In this document: positions 1 to 10,600 of the stretch, piece after piece
Layout: every line of letters starts with the position of its first letter
How positions within the stretch are numbered: the first letter of the stretch is position 1
NCBI GenBank assembly: GCA_039707465.1
Contig: CM077643.1
Span: 62,622,605-62,686,604 of the forward strand
Direction of reading: 5' to 3'
Source of the DNA: Rhabdophis nuchalis
Lineage: Eukaryota > Chordata > Lepidosauria > Squamata > Natricidae
DNA length: 64,000 bases
Made by a program: the position numbers and the translations under genes
The notes under the pieces: model-generated
Told to the model about the DNA's origin: nothing
Databases searched by the model: none
What the model saw: the letters and a program-made list of their open reading frames with translations, nothing else

Positions 1-25
1 GCGCACACAGTGTGCATCTGCTGTG

Positions 26-350
26 CAGGTGGGTTTTGCTCCATTTTATGACATTTCTTGCCACAGTTGTTAAATGAATCCCAGAAGTTGTTAAAGTAGC
101 ATCCCAGTTGTTAAGTGAATCTGGCTTCTCCATTGCTTCTCAGAAGGTCACAGAAGGTGATCACCTGACCCCGGGACGCAACAACCATCATAAATATGAA
201 CCAGTTGTCAAGCATCTGAATTTCGATCAAATGACCGTGAGAATACTGCAAAAGTTGTAACTGTGAAAAATAGTCATAAGTCACTTTTTTCAGTGCCGTT
301 GTAACCTTGAATGGTCACTAAATGAACTGTTGTAAGATGAGGAGTACCTG
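26..350. mobile_element. TA-flanked MITE copy, left end degraded
   Basis: Member of a family that recurs at 6481-7571, 29405-29640, 53742-54410, 59462-59824 and 60350-60625. It shares blocks such as ccacagttgttaa, gaccccgggac and ataagtcac, and ends in a degraded terminal repeat (gaggagtacctg). The intact copy at 59462-59824 shows inverted ends flanked by TA, so a Tc1/mariner-like nonautonomous element is inferred. No protein is encoded. Confidence 0.6.
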
Positions 351-353
351 CAG

Positions 354-1530
354 TACCAATCCTTATCAGATCTACTCATCATGGACCTTTGGAAATGATG
401 CTGGGAACTGGAACTAACACCATCCTGAGAACTAGTAGTGCATATGTCCATATACTACTTTGGCAATAAAAGAAAAGACAAAGCCATATAAAGAAAACCC
501 TGGTGAGCTTATTAGCTTTACATCAGTTTTCCTGGAGATAAATCAGAAAATTATTCCCATCAGTACTGAAGTATGAGTCAGTTTAATTGTTGACCAGACT
601 GATAGGAGGAGAGGGACCAAAATAAGTGATGAAGTAAAGGAATAATACTTATTCTCTCTTTCAGTCCTTGACTAAATAAAATATCTATTACTGCAAAGAA
701 CAAAACAGAATTCTTGCAAAACACTGCATGATATTTTAAATGCATTTAGTTTGATGAAAAATTGCCAAGATTCCATTGTAATTTATTAAAGTAAACCTTG
801 GTAAATGTTTTCCCATCTACTGTCAGGGGAAAAAGAAATGATTTACAAAGTGTTTGTAAACCCAAGAATTTTCAGACACCATTTGGATGCCAAAGCAGAG
901 CTATTAATCTTGTGATTAGCGTCCTGAAAAATAGTATTTATGGTCTGATTAACAAATACTTTTACCATTCACTTTTTCTAGAAGGACGGTCACAGTAACA
1001 CCTTATCTCTCCCTATTAAAAATCATATCAGAATTATGCTTCTCTTACACATAGGGATAGTTGACTTTCTCAGAAATAAAATTAATCTGGATTCTCTCTA
1101 ATTAAATCAAGGAGGGTTATACGAATATATACAAAGATTTGTGGTTTAGAAAAATACCTTCACTTCCTTGAATGAGAATCACATTTTTGGAGAATAAGGT
1201 TGTGTGGATTCAATTGAGCATTAAGGAACTCTCACAAAAAGTTGGATGTGCATCTCTAGCAAAACTGCAAAACCTTTTCAGATGATACATGATGGACCTG
1301 GGTTGGGGGGTAGCTCATTCCAAAAAGGGAAGGAGAAGGGCTAAATCTCAATTTAGTTATTATGATTACTCCCCAGGCACATGTTTTACAATTTCACCCT
1401 TCTATGACGTACATAATAACTATTTAGAAACACCTGGAAGGAGAAGGGAGTCTTAACATGTACATTTCTGATCTAATCTGTAGCCATTTAGCTGAATTTC
1501 CACAAACATATTTCCATGAAAGGGACTAGA
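354..1530. other. AT-rich sequence, nothing recognised
   Basis: No coding frame, repeat family or RNA gene was recognised. The only sizeable open frame, at 798-998, is 66 codons with no motif and is probably chance. Confidence 0.5.
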
Positions 1531-1956
1531 GACGAGGGGATTGGAGGCTAAAACATATAAAGAGCAATTGCTGAAATTGGGTATGTCTAGTTTAATAAAA
1601 AGAAGGACTGGGGGAGACATGATAGCAGTGCTCCAGTATCTCAGGGGTTGCCACAAAGAAGAGGGAGTCAAACCATTCTCCCAGGGAACCTGAGGGTAGA
1701 ACAAGAAGCAGTGGGTGGAAACTAATCAAGGAGAGAAGCAACTTAGAACTGAGGAGAAATTTCATGACAGTTAGAACAATCAATCAGTGGAACAGCTTGC
1801 TTCCAGAAGTTATGAATGTCCCAACGCTGAAAGTCTTTAAGAAGATGTTGGATAGCCATTTATCTGAAAAGGTATAGAGCTTCCTGCCTAGGCAGGGGAT
1901 TGGACTAGAAGACCTCCAAGGTCCCTTCCAAATCTGCTATTGTCTTGCAATTTATA
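1531..1956 (+). mobile_element. CR1 LINE, 3' fragment
   Basis: 5'-truncated CR1 covering the end of ORF2 and the 3' UTR. The decayed protein resembles the C-terminal end of the CR1 at 48274-49352: blocks for a GMSSLMKRR-type segment, WKLIKERSNLELRRN and a KKMLDSHL-type end are visible. The tail reads ggactagaagacctccaaggt, typical of squamate CR1. Frameshifts make it non-coding. Confidence 0.88.
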
Positions 1957-3024
1957 AGCCAACAAGACAATAGGTCACATTGTCTTTGCCATCAACTGTA
2001 CTAGAATAGAGTGAAAATAAGCTATTATCAATAAGGCTCCTCATCCAGGTTCTGCTGTATGGATATGATAATCCTGTTTTTCCATTTGGGATTGCTTATC
2101 AGGCATGCTTTTACATGAACGAAACATTAGTTACAGACTGAACTAATATCATCAAGAATACGTGGACTGCAAAGCTGCAGTTCTGATATCATTTCTGCAC
2201 AGGACAATCCTCATGTGCTTAAATTGTAATTTTTTTTTGTTAAGAGAAAGGAAAGAAATCCCTAAGAAGAAGCTGACACTGAAAAGTTTAAACCTACATG
2301 TGAAATAAACCCATGTTGACATTTTCATCTTAGGTTTGCTCTGGGGAATAGCTTGCTTGGATTCTTGCTTAGGTATCTTGGAGCGATAGTATATTCTCAG
2401 TGGGTGTATGGTACTTTGTGTTTATAGTCTATAAAGAAGGAAATGCATGTGCCCCTCTATAGGAGCTGTTGAAGGAATCACTTCAATGTCTTTGAAGCAC
2501 TTTTGATCCTCTATAATTGAGCTATACTTTGAAATACATGTATTACCTTTATAATCTGTTAACCAAGAACTTGGATACTAATAATATTCAAAGAAATGAA
2601 GATTTATTGGGGATTGTGGTATTCATTTCCCAACTGAAATCGTTCTGGATTTCAGCCCTGAATTTCAGATGTCTTGTGTCCATTTAGACATGCAAAAAAA
2701 AAAGGAACACATTTCTGCTAGATTGAGGCAAAGTTCAAGGCTGAAGAAAAGATTATTCAAGCATTGATTTTTAGTCATGATGGTGTTATTATTCAACCTC
2801 TAAGTTCAGAGGAACAATTCTTGGAGTACAATTTAAGTTCAAGTTGTTTAAGGATAATTATGTTCAACATATCCATCTGATGTACATTAATGGCCACTAT
2901 GGAAAAGAATGCTGATTAGATATCCCTTTTTCTTATTTAACTTCTTTCATATTTCATTTTAAAGTATCAAATGAGACGTATGTCCATTTACCGTGGGCCA
3001 CCTAACTGCGTATGGCATATCTCT
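1957..3024. other. AT-rich sequence, nothing recognised
   Basis: Unique-looking sequence between a CR1 tail and the palindrome at 3025. It has a short A-run near 2694. No gene, RNA or repeat family was recognised. Confidence 0.5.
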
Positions 3025-3192
3025 AAATTATATTTAGTGATCCACAACTGTATTCCTCAATAAACTTCACAGCTAAACATGTGGGCCACCTTGTTCTTGC
3101 CCAGGTGTGTACCTGGGCAAGAACAAGGTGGCCCACATGTTTAGCTGTGAAGTTTATTGAGGAATACAGTTGTGGATCACTAAATATAATTT
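3025..3192. repeat. perfect 82-bp inverted repeat with 4-nt spacer
   Basis: Left arm 3025-3106 is the exact reverse complement of right arm 3111-3192, and the spacer is gtgt (3107-3110). By eye there is not a single mismatch, so the structure is either very recent or an assembly fold-back. A transcript would form an 82-bp hairpin. The arms have no visible similarity to the MITE families elsewhere in the window, and no 8-bp target duplication is evident. The 71-codon frame overlapping it on the minus strand is a by-product. Confidence 0.95.
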
Positions 3193-3537
3193 TTTCAATG
3201 TGATTGTGATGTTTTCCACAACTGCACTTTGTGGTCAATCCTAGCCAGCGTGATTAATAGTTTTATTAGTTATTATAGCATCCATTCATTTGGAATTGCA
3301 GAACAATGTTAGGAAAATGTTCCCTCTGTTTGAGATTATTTGACTCCAATTCTTATTTTCCAAGTGATTGAAAAAGGCACCTCAGTATGCTTGTTAATAT
3401 AATAATATAAGAAGAAGGAGAAAGAAGAAGGCAAAGGATGAACTTACTTATAGTGTTAAGGAGGTACTGTTGAAAGAGTTGAAGGCTAGTTAGAGATAGA
3501 TCATCAGGGAGAAAATCTATCCATGTGGGCTTGAAGC

Positions 3538-3966
3538 CAAGGGTGGGCTTAAATTTTTTTAGCAAGGGGTTCTTTGCCCATTTGCATGGCATGGCCATGG
3601 TGGGTGTGGCCTAGTCAGCCTCCTACACCATGGTGAGGCAGCATTTTTGCCCTCCTGGGGCTCCGGAGCCTTTCCTCAAGCCTCCAGGAGGGTGAAAATG
3701 GCCTTCCCAGGCTCCAGAGACCCTCTGGAGGCTGGAAACGGGCTCATGTCTGGCCTTCCTGAACTTCTGGTAGGCCCATTTTTTGCCCTCCCCGAACCTC
3801 CATGCGTGCCCTGCACTTACCTGCATCCAAAATGGGCTGCGTGGGGACTCCTGGGACGGGTGGGCGAGGCCAGCTAGGAGTGGGATTTGCGGGGTTCTCT
3901 GAACTGCACAGAATCTTAGCTAGAGGTTCTCCCGAACCTCTCTGAAACCCCAGCAGCCCACCCCTG
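3538..3966. mobile_element. hAT-like nonautonomous element, diverged
   Basis: GC-rich block that opens with caagggtgggctt and closes with cagcccacccctg. These ends resemble the CAG-type terminal repeats of the hAT-type elements at 22818 and 49733. Inside are exact echoes such as ggttctctgaactg. No target duplication survives. The several small open frames here are GC-rich artefacts. Confidence 0.5.
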
Positions 3967-4272
3967 ACACTGGTTGCTAAGAGTCGACAACAGCTTGATG
4001 ACACATAATCCCTCTGAACCCCAATAATCAGAAATGATATGCAACCTTAGAATTCTTTGAGCTGAAACCTTCAGTATAATTTAATCCAAAATTGTAAAAC
4101 ACATGAAGTAGTTTATGTAACCAAATATAATGGCTTTGTTTTATGACACCAGAAACTTTTTCCTGTTTCTTTTTCATCCCAGATTTTGTTATTTCATGCC
4201 AGTTTTCTCTTCCTCAGTAAAAAGTTCATGGACAAGTCTGATTTCTATTTGCATACAGCCAGTTCTCTAAGA

Positions 4273-4622
4273 CAGTGGTCCCCAACCTTTTGGGCACAGG
4301 GACCGGTTTCATGTTAAAAAAATTCTGCGGACCGGTGGCCATGGCTTGGCCAGTGTAGAGGGGGAGCAAGGGGGAGGGGGAACAGGCGGCGCATGCGTGC
4401 ACAGGGGGGTGAGTTGGCTCACTCACCCCTCTTGGGCCCCCAACGGTGCGAGTGGCCGTGCCTGCGCTCTCCCACCCCCAGTGTGCGCTCTGCCAAGGGG
4501 GCTGCCCCCTCCTCCCTCCTCCTCCTCCTCCCCTTTCTAAGAGTTGCGCCGCTCACTGCGGCCTGGTTCCTATCAAGCCACGGACCGGCACCGGTCTGCG
4601 GCCCGGGGGTTGGGGACCCCTG
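4273..4622. mobile_element. hAT-type nonautonomous transposon with 8-bp TSD
   Basis: Ends are inverted: cagtggtccccaacctt on the left against the reverse complement of ggttggggacccctg on the right. The direct repeat ctctaaga flanks it exactly (4265-4272 and 4623-4630). An 8-bp duplication and CAG termini fit the hAT superfamily. The GC-rich interior encodes no transposase, so movement must have depended on one supplied elsewhere. Small open frames inside are chance. Confidence 0.9.
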
Positions 4623-4681
4623 CTCTAAGACATCAACGTACATGGTTTCCTTATGTAGATTCCCTGCTTTATTCTTTCAAC

Positions 4682-5138
4682 AATAGAACAGAATAGAATA
4701 GAATTCTTTATTGGCCAAGTATGATTGGATACACAAGAAATTTGTCTCTGGTGCATAAGTTCTCAGTGTACAGTACATAAAGAAAAATAAAACAGAATAC
4801 ATTCACCAAGAATCATAAGATATACTTAGTAATAGCCATAGTTTACTAATAAGCAATCAAATTATGCTAGGAAAGAAATAAAACAAATTGCAAAGATACA
4901 AGCAACATGGTTTTAGTCATCAGTAGGAAGAGATAGGTACTAAGAAGAAGGAGAAGAATAGTAGTAATACAGTCTTAGCAGATAATTTGACAGCGTTGTG
5001 GGAATTTGCTGTTCAGCAGAGTGATGGCATTTGGGGAAAAACTGTCCTTGTGTCTAGTTGCTCTGGTGTGCAGTGCCCTACAGCGTCATTTTGAGGGTAG
5101 AAATGGAAACAATTTATGTCCAGGATGTGAGGGGTCTG
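4682..5138 (-). mobile_element. LINE 3' end (Snake1/CR1-L3-like), reversed
   Basis: Reverse-complement relative of 28845-29358. On the minus strand it carries a decayed C-terminal coding end (blocks for a PLTSW-type segment and FFPKCHH), then a 3' UTR containing cacttggcc-like and ttggccaataaagaattc-like motifs, then an AGAAT tail. The pentanucleotide tail matches the AATAG microsatellites seeded by Snake1 CR1 elements of snakes (known from memory). No frame is intact. Confidence 0.7.
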
Positions 5139-5944
5139 TAGTTATTTTCATATTTCCTTTATGTATATTTCCTCTTAAGTATATTTCCTCTTATGGCAAA
5201 TTCAGAGCAAGTTTGAGAGATAAACAATGAAACAGGGCAGGCAAGCTGAAGTATTCTGCTGCACCAAGGAATTTCCTGCCCATAAATTTTAAGTAGCTAT
5301 AGTCCAGTGAACTAGACTCATTTCATTTCTTCCCATTCAATTTAGAGACAAAGTAACCAGTTATGGCATTTGGGAGTTATCATTTAAAAGGATAAATCAG
5401 CATCATCTGCCTGTTGAAAGTGGCCATTCAGGCCATAAATTATGCCCTAGGTACTAAAATAATCATGGTTATGAATAGAAGAAACTCTGAATTGGTGTTT
5501 CTTAAATTGGTAACTTTAAAATGTGAGGACTTCAAGTGCTCTAAATGCTGAATAAATAATTCTGCTGATTTAAGTATCTTTTGTTCAAAGCAGACTAATA
5601 ATAAGGAAAACACTTCCAGGCTGGTTCTTCCTGTCTGTATCATGCAGGGACCATCACCTTAAATCCTGCCTCCTGATCTGGAAATAAATGTTTGCTGGCT
5701 AAGATTTTGCTCTTTTCTAAATTAGGATTCTGAGTCCTGGCTGCCACAACCACACGTTTTCTTCCTCTGAGTAAGGTTTCTCAGAAAACTTTAGTCAGTT
5801 CTTCTGAGTTTGAGTTGTGGGGCACTTTCTGAGAATCTTTCCCAAATGATAACATTTTAAGTGTTATTGGCTGCGTTCCAAATATCTGCTTTTAATTCAC
5901 TTGGATTGTCTGAGGGAGCAGAATAAAATTGTGTAGCACTGCAT
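5139..5944. other. AT-rich sequence, nothing recognised
   Basis: No repeat family, exon or RNA gene was recognised. Open frames of 67-72 codons here lack motifs. Confidence 0.45.
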
Positions 5945-6225
5945 GCTAATCCAATAAAAGAGAATATATGTCCTTGGTGCTCTCTCTCTGAGCTTGGTTG
6001 TTTGCTTGCAAACATTTCATTACCCAACTAGATAACATCATCAGTGAGAGAGAGAGTGGAGTTTGCTCCCTGTTTACATATAGTAGCTTACCTTGCCAGG
6101 GTTGGTTGCAATATGGTTGTTTCCATATTGGATTTAAGGATTTAAGTCCTTTAGCCCATTCCAAGCTGCTGTTGGCTTTATTGAGCTCAACAATTATTTT
6201 GCTTTATATTCTAAAGCCAAAATAA
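5945..6225 (-). mobile_element. Penelope-like element fragment with hammerhead-like core
   Basis: On the minus strand the sequence resembles the 3'/pLTR segment of vertebrate Penelope-like elements. A short frame contains LLYVNREQTPLS, followed by a block with ctgatgatgtta, gttgggtaatgaaa and gcaagcaaacaacc. The pieces ctgatga and gaaa, separated by a potential stem (gttatc/gggtaa), correspond to the hammerhead ribozyme core that Penelope-like elements are known to carry. The family assignment rests on memory of related squamate copies. Confidence 0.5.
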
Positions 6226-6300
6226 ATGGAGTGAAGTGAACAATCTTCTTAAATAAAAGAAATAAGGATTTATTTCACATATGAGCCAAGATGTTTGTAT

Positions 6301-6350
6301 ATTTATTCTCTCTCTCTCCTTCCCTCTCTCCCTCCCTCTCTCTCTCCAAT
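6301..6350. repeat. (TC)n-rich low-complexity tract
   Basis: Run of tctctctc and ccctctctc units. A minus-strand frame reading RERGRERGKERER is simply its translation. Confidence 0.85.
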
Positions 6351-6480
6351 GAACAAAAATCAATAAGCTCAACATATAAAAACAAAAAATATACAATCCT
6401 TACAATTTGTATTGCAGAAGTTCTTATTTATTAAGCCTCCTTATTTATTAAGGCTCCCTTTTCCACTACATGTATAATCC

Positions 6481-6722
6481 CTGACTTGGAACATTTTATT
6501 CAGTGACAGTTCAAAGTTACAACAGCACTGAAAAAGAGATTTATGACCGATTTTCACACTTATGACCATTGCAGCATTCCCTTGGTCATGTAATCAAAAT
6601 TCAGAGACTTGGCAACTGACTCATAGTTATGATGGTTGCAGTGTCCCAGGTCCATGTGATTCACTTTTGCGACCTTCTGACAAGCAAAGTCAATGGGAAG
6701 CTAGATTCACTTAATAACTGTA
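6481..6722 (-). mobile_element. TA-flanked MITE, first half
   Basis: Same family as 59462-59824, in reverse orientation (shares acttatgaccattgcag and ttttgcgaccttctgacaa). It breaks at about 6723, where an LTR-like insertion begins, and resumes at about 7433. Confidence 0.7.
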
Positions 6723-6723
6723 T

Positions 6724-7390
6724 TGTTAGGATTTTTATCCTTATGTTGGGTTGACAATATATATAAGCCAGTATTCTTAAAGACTATATGTAGCTTTAAG
6801 AACTACGTTGAATTCCGATTGGCTGTGCTTCTCAACTCTACCATAAAAGGAAGCTCAGAAAGTTTTTAGGAAACTTTTAAAACTTTTTAGGAAGTTTTAA
6901 ATTGGGTATTTTAAAATTTGGTTTTTAGCATAGGATAGGACTGTTTAATATATATTTTAAATTACGTATTTATCTTTTGTATTTTGTATGTTTTTAATCT
7001 CCTGTGCGCCGCCCTGAGTCCTCTGTGGAGAAGGGCGGGATATAAATTTAAATTAAAAAAAGAAAAAAAACACAGTTCATTCCCTTTTCGATTCCTTTTG
7101 ATTCCTATGCTTATTGTTTGCCGTTGAAGCTGAAGACTGAAGAAAGAAGAAGTATTTGTTTTGCATCACTGTAGGATAACTCTGTGTTTGGTGAAGGACT
7201 GTTTTTGTTTGAGAAGTTAGTAACACTGGTCGGAAGAAGTATTTTAGTTGCTACAAAGTAAAGACTATTTATTTTCTTACAATCACTGTTTTAGAGTTTG
7301 TGTGTGGTTAAAGCAACGTATCTCTTTACTGTCCAGTGTATTACACTATTCCGCATTTACTTTCAAACAGGGTGTTTCTTACCCCTAACA
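6724..7390 (+). mobile_element. probable solo LTR interrupted by an L2 tail
   Basis: Starts tgttaggattt and ends ttacccctaaca, giving the TG...CA ends of an LTR. A possible promoter-like ataaaagg lies at about 6843. An R-U5-like stretch follows, with gtaaagactatttatttt near 7258. An L2 3' tail sits inside at 6862-7066. The right boundary is uncertain because 42 further bases with repeated taacactgg separate it from the resumed MITE. No gag or pol is present. Confidence 0.45.
6862..7066 (+). mobile_element. L2 LINE 3' tail
   Basis: Only the 3' UTR remains. It contains ttttagcataggata and the diagnostic ctcctgtgcgccgccctgag, followed by tgtggagaagggcgggatataaattt and an A-rich tail. It is nested inside the LTR-like element. 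Confidence 0.75.
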
Positions 7391-7432
7391 CTGGTTAAGG
7401 GACCAGAGTTGTAACACTGGTTCTGAACCCTA

Positions 7433-7571
7433 AGTTGCTAACTTGACACCTGCAGTATTTCATCTAACAACTGTGGCAAGAAAAGTCATAAAATGAAGCA
7501 AAACAAATGTCTCACTTAGCAACTGAAAATGTTGGGCTCAGTTGTGGTCATAAGTTGAGGACTATCTGTAC
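7433..7571 (-). mobile_element. TA-flanked MITE, second half
   Basis: Continuation of the copy begun at 6481. It shares caactgtggcaagaaa and ends in ttgaggactatctg, the family terminal repeat, followed by TA. Confidence 0.75.
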
Positions 7572-7729
7572 TCTCTCACAAATGGAAAATTCCATAACTA
7601 CTATTGCTTCTTTTTCCAAATTGGGAGATAATTCTAGGCATTTGACCAGCAGACTTGTTCTTTCTCCCCTTCAGTGGATTGATTGATCAATCATGGATTG
7701 ATTGATTGATCAAGAGAGGTGGGCAAAGC

Positions 7730-9536
7730 TCAAACTAAGGGGGTTTTTAAATAAATTTTTAATTCGGATTTTAGGGGATTCCAGGGTGGTGGGAGGGTTT
7801 ACTCAGTCTGGTTTTGGGCACATTGCTAGGCTGGCCGGTGCAGCCGATAGGGAAGCGAGCAGGTCCGACAAGAGAGGGGGAACAGGGGTCGATCCCATAG
7901 AGGGTTTTTCTTATCAGAACAGTCCTGGGGAGGGGGGAGGGGCGGCGGGAGACAGGGACTACACTATTCGTTGGGGAAATGTGGCCATTGGTTACAAGCG
8001 GTCACATGCACCAACTCCCTGAGCTCCCCTCACAAGCTAGGAGGTCAAGGATCACAGAGCCGGGGCCCCAGGCTGATGTTATGCAACACCAGGTCCATGG
8101 TCAACAAAGCCCCCCTCATTAATGACCTTGTGTCTGAGGGGGAGCTGGACCTGGTGGGTATTACAGAGACCTGTTTGGGCCACGAAGGAGGACTACCCCT
8201 CATTGAAATGTGCCCACCAGGTTACCGAGCATTTCATCAGCCAGGAGTGGGTGGGGGTTATTGTAAGGGAAGGTCTTGGGCCGAGAGAGACCACTGTGCC
8301 ACAGACTATTGGTTGTGAGTCCCTCTGCGTGAAGTGGGGCCTAGAGAGGCAGTTGGGCTTGCTGTTTGTGTACCTGGCTCCCTGCTATGTATCAGCAGCC
8401 CTGTCCGAGCTCCTTGAGGTGATCGCCGAGGTGGCGGTTGATACCCCCAGACTGTTAGTTATGGGGGATTTCAACCTGCCATTGGTAGGCAAGACATCCA
8501 AGGCAGCCCGGGAGTTCATGGTCTCCATGATGGCCATGGACCTGACCCAAGTAATTCAGGGCCCCACTCATGATGGAGGACACACACTGGATTTAGTTTT
8601 TGTCTCTGGCCAGTGGATGAGTGATCTAGGAGTAGGGGATTTAGCCACTGTACCCTTGTCATGGTCTGATCACTCTCTCCTCTGGCTTGACTTCCCAACC
8701 GCTACACCCCACCGTGGGGAGGCGGAGCCAGAGATACCAAGATAGTTCCGCCCCAGGCACCTGATGGACCCAGAGAGGTTCCAGACAGAGCTTGGGCCAC
8801 TACCTGCAACCTTGACCTGCGACTCGACTGAGGACCTAGTGGCCGCATGGGATAGCGCGGCCACGGGGGCTTTGGACCGAGTTGCCCCCTTGCAGCCTCT
8901 CACACGGCGTCAATCCATCCAGGCCCCTTGGTTCTCCGAGGAGCTGAGGGTGATGAAACGCCGCAAGGGACGCCTAGAGAGCAAGAGGAAATCCATACGG
9001 TCCGAATCCGACCGAACACAGGTAAGATCCCATTTGAGGACGTACCTAGTGGTACCTAGTGGCCAAATGCAATTATTGTGCCACTCTTATCGCATCCGCA
9101 GATAACCGCCCTGCCGCCCTGTTTGGGGTGACCCGCTCCCTCCTTCAACAGAGGACGCAGGAAGCCCCTTTGCAGGGCAGAGCAGAGGAATTTGGAAAGT
9201 ATCTGCAGGATAAAATTGCTCAGATCCAGAACCACGGACCTCCGCCTCTTCCGCCAACGTTTGAAAACCTATTTCTTTCACCTAGCTGGCCTAGCCTAGC
9301 CCCTGAGAGTATCTCCACAGATTGAGTCTTAAATTGTTCTAAATTGATTTTAATTTGCGGGTAATTTTTAGGGAATTTTTTAGCACAGGGCACTTTAATT
9401 TAATCAGATTTTATTGTTTGTAGTCTTATTTATTATATGTTTGTTTTTATTTATTTGTTTGTATTTTCGCTTTTTAACCTCCTGTGCACTGCCCTGAGTC
9501 CCTTCGGGGAGATAGGCACGGTATAAAAAAATCAAA
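7730..9536 (+). mobile_element. L2 LINE with endonuclease but internally deleted RT
   Basis: The 5' part covers the region before ORF2 and the apurinic endonuclease. The 3' part covers only the last ORF2 codons (resembling LKTYFFHLAGLA) and the 3' UTR, with ctcctgtgcactgccctgag at about 9480 and an A-rich end. The join lies near 9233-9240, where upstream KYLQDKIAQIQ coding sequence runs straight into C-terminal RLKTYF-type sequence. The whole reverse transcriptase is missing. Other L2 copies in the window are 5'-truncated instead, so this one is unusual. Confidence 0.85.
8078..9105 (+). pseudogene. L2 ORF2 endonuclease region, broken
   Basis: Remnant of the L2 ORF2 apurinic/apyrimidinic endonuclease, which nicks target DNA for reverse transcription. 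The N-terminal part (NTRSMVNKAPLINDLV, GITETCLG) lies in one frame. Near 8246 the frame shifts to one carrying LLVMGDFNLP, THDGGHTLDLVFV and WSDHSLLWLDF, the usual endonuclease D-x-N and S-D-H motifs. A TAG stop sits at 8743-8745, and the same frame continues to 9105. At about 9042-9061 a 10-bp tandem duplication (tacctagtgg twice) causes a further frameshift. It cannot be functional. Confidence 0.85.
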
Positions 9537-10330
9537 ACATAAGTTGAAATTCCAGTATAAAATCCCACAGACTGAATTTTACATGGACTTTTATTTTCCA
9601 TATGAAACCATCAGTGATTGATTGTCCTTTTACTGGTATTTGGAATCATAGGTTTCATTTGAAAATTCATTCGTATGTCACTTTGCAGTAGTAGAAAACT
9701 GATTTCTTAACAACCCTCCCAATGCCAAACAGATGATAACACATTGTTATATGGGACTGAAGTTACACTCCTATGAAAAAAGTAAAAGGTATTTTTAAGT
9801 ATTTTCCACTTCACTTGGTTAGCTTTTTAAAAGACTACATTTTTATAAGTGAACTGCGGATTTTGTTTCTCCATGTCACATGTGCATTGGAAACTATGCT
9901 GAATGCTATTTAAAATATCAAAATGGGCAATAAAAAGTTGAAAAAATAAAGAATCCTTACTATATATATGGTTTTGCACAATAAAAGGCTCCAGTAAGCA
10001 AAGCTTAGTGTTGTTAGTAGGTTGTGGTTTTTATGCAATTTGTAATCCAAATAACTTCGCTATTATAGAACAAGAGAAAGATGCTGAACAGTAAAAACAA
10101 TGGAAAAATGAAGCCAGCAGTCCAATTGTCTGGAACGGAAAATTATTTGTGTAAGGGTGGCTTCTCATATAAATATGTAGGCTTAAGCATTCTTTGGACA
10201 AATGACAGTGATGGGTGACATGTCAAAGAAACCATCAGCTGAGCTACTGTTTCATTCCAAAGGATGCCTATTTGTGAATAAGTCTCATAAATGGGCTGTA
10301 GGTTTGATTCCTGCATGAAGAAAAGACAAC
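9537..10330. other. AT-rich sequence, nothing recognised
   Basis: No gene, RNA or known repeat was seen. Confidence 0.45.
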
Positions 10331-10600
10331 AGGACCACAGAACAATGGATGGAAACTAATCAGGGAGAGAAGGAACCTAGAATGAAGGAGAAATTTCCTA
10401 ACAGTGAGAACAATCAACCAGTGGAAGAGCTTGCCTTCAGAGGTTGTGGTGCTCCATCACTCTTCATCACTCAAGAAGAGACTGGACAGCCACTTGTCTG
10501 AAATGGTATAGGATCTCCTGCTCCATGGTATAAAAGGCAGGGTGTTGGACTAGATGACCTCCAAAGTCTCTTTCAACGCTATTCTATATTTTATGAACAG
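10331..10600 (+). mobile_element. CR1 LINE, 3' fragment
   Basis: Decayed CR1 end: ggatggaaactaatcaggga, tttcctaacagtgagaaca, then gttggactagatgacctcca and a tctatattttatg tail. The frame is broken. Confidence 0.85.

Noticed and set aside
3623..4004. GC-rich overlapping frames on both strands
   Set aside because: They lie within a diverged hAT-like element and have no motif.
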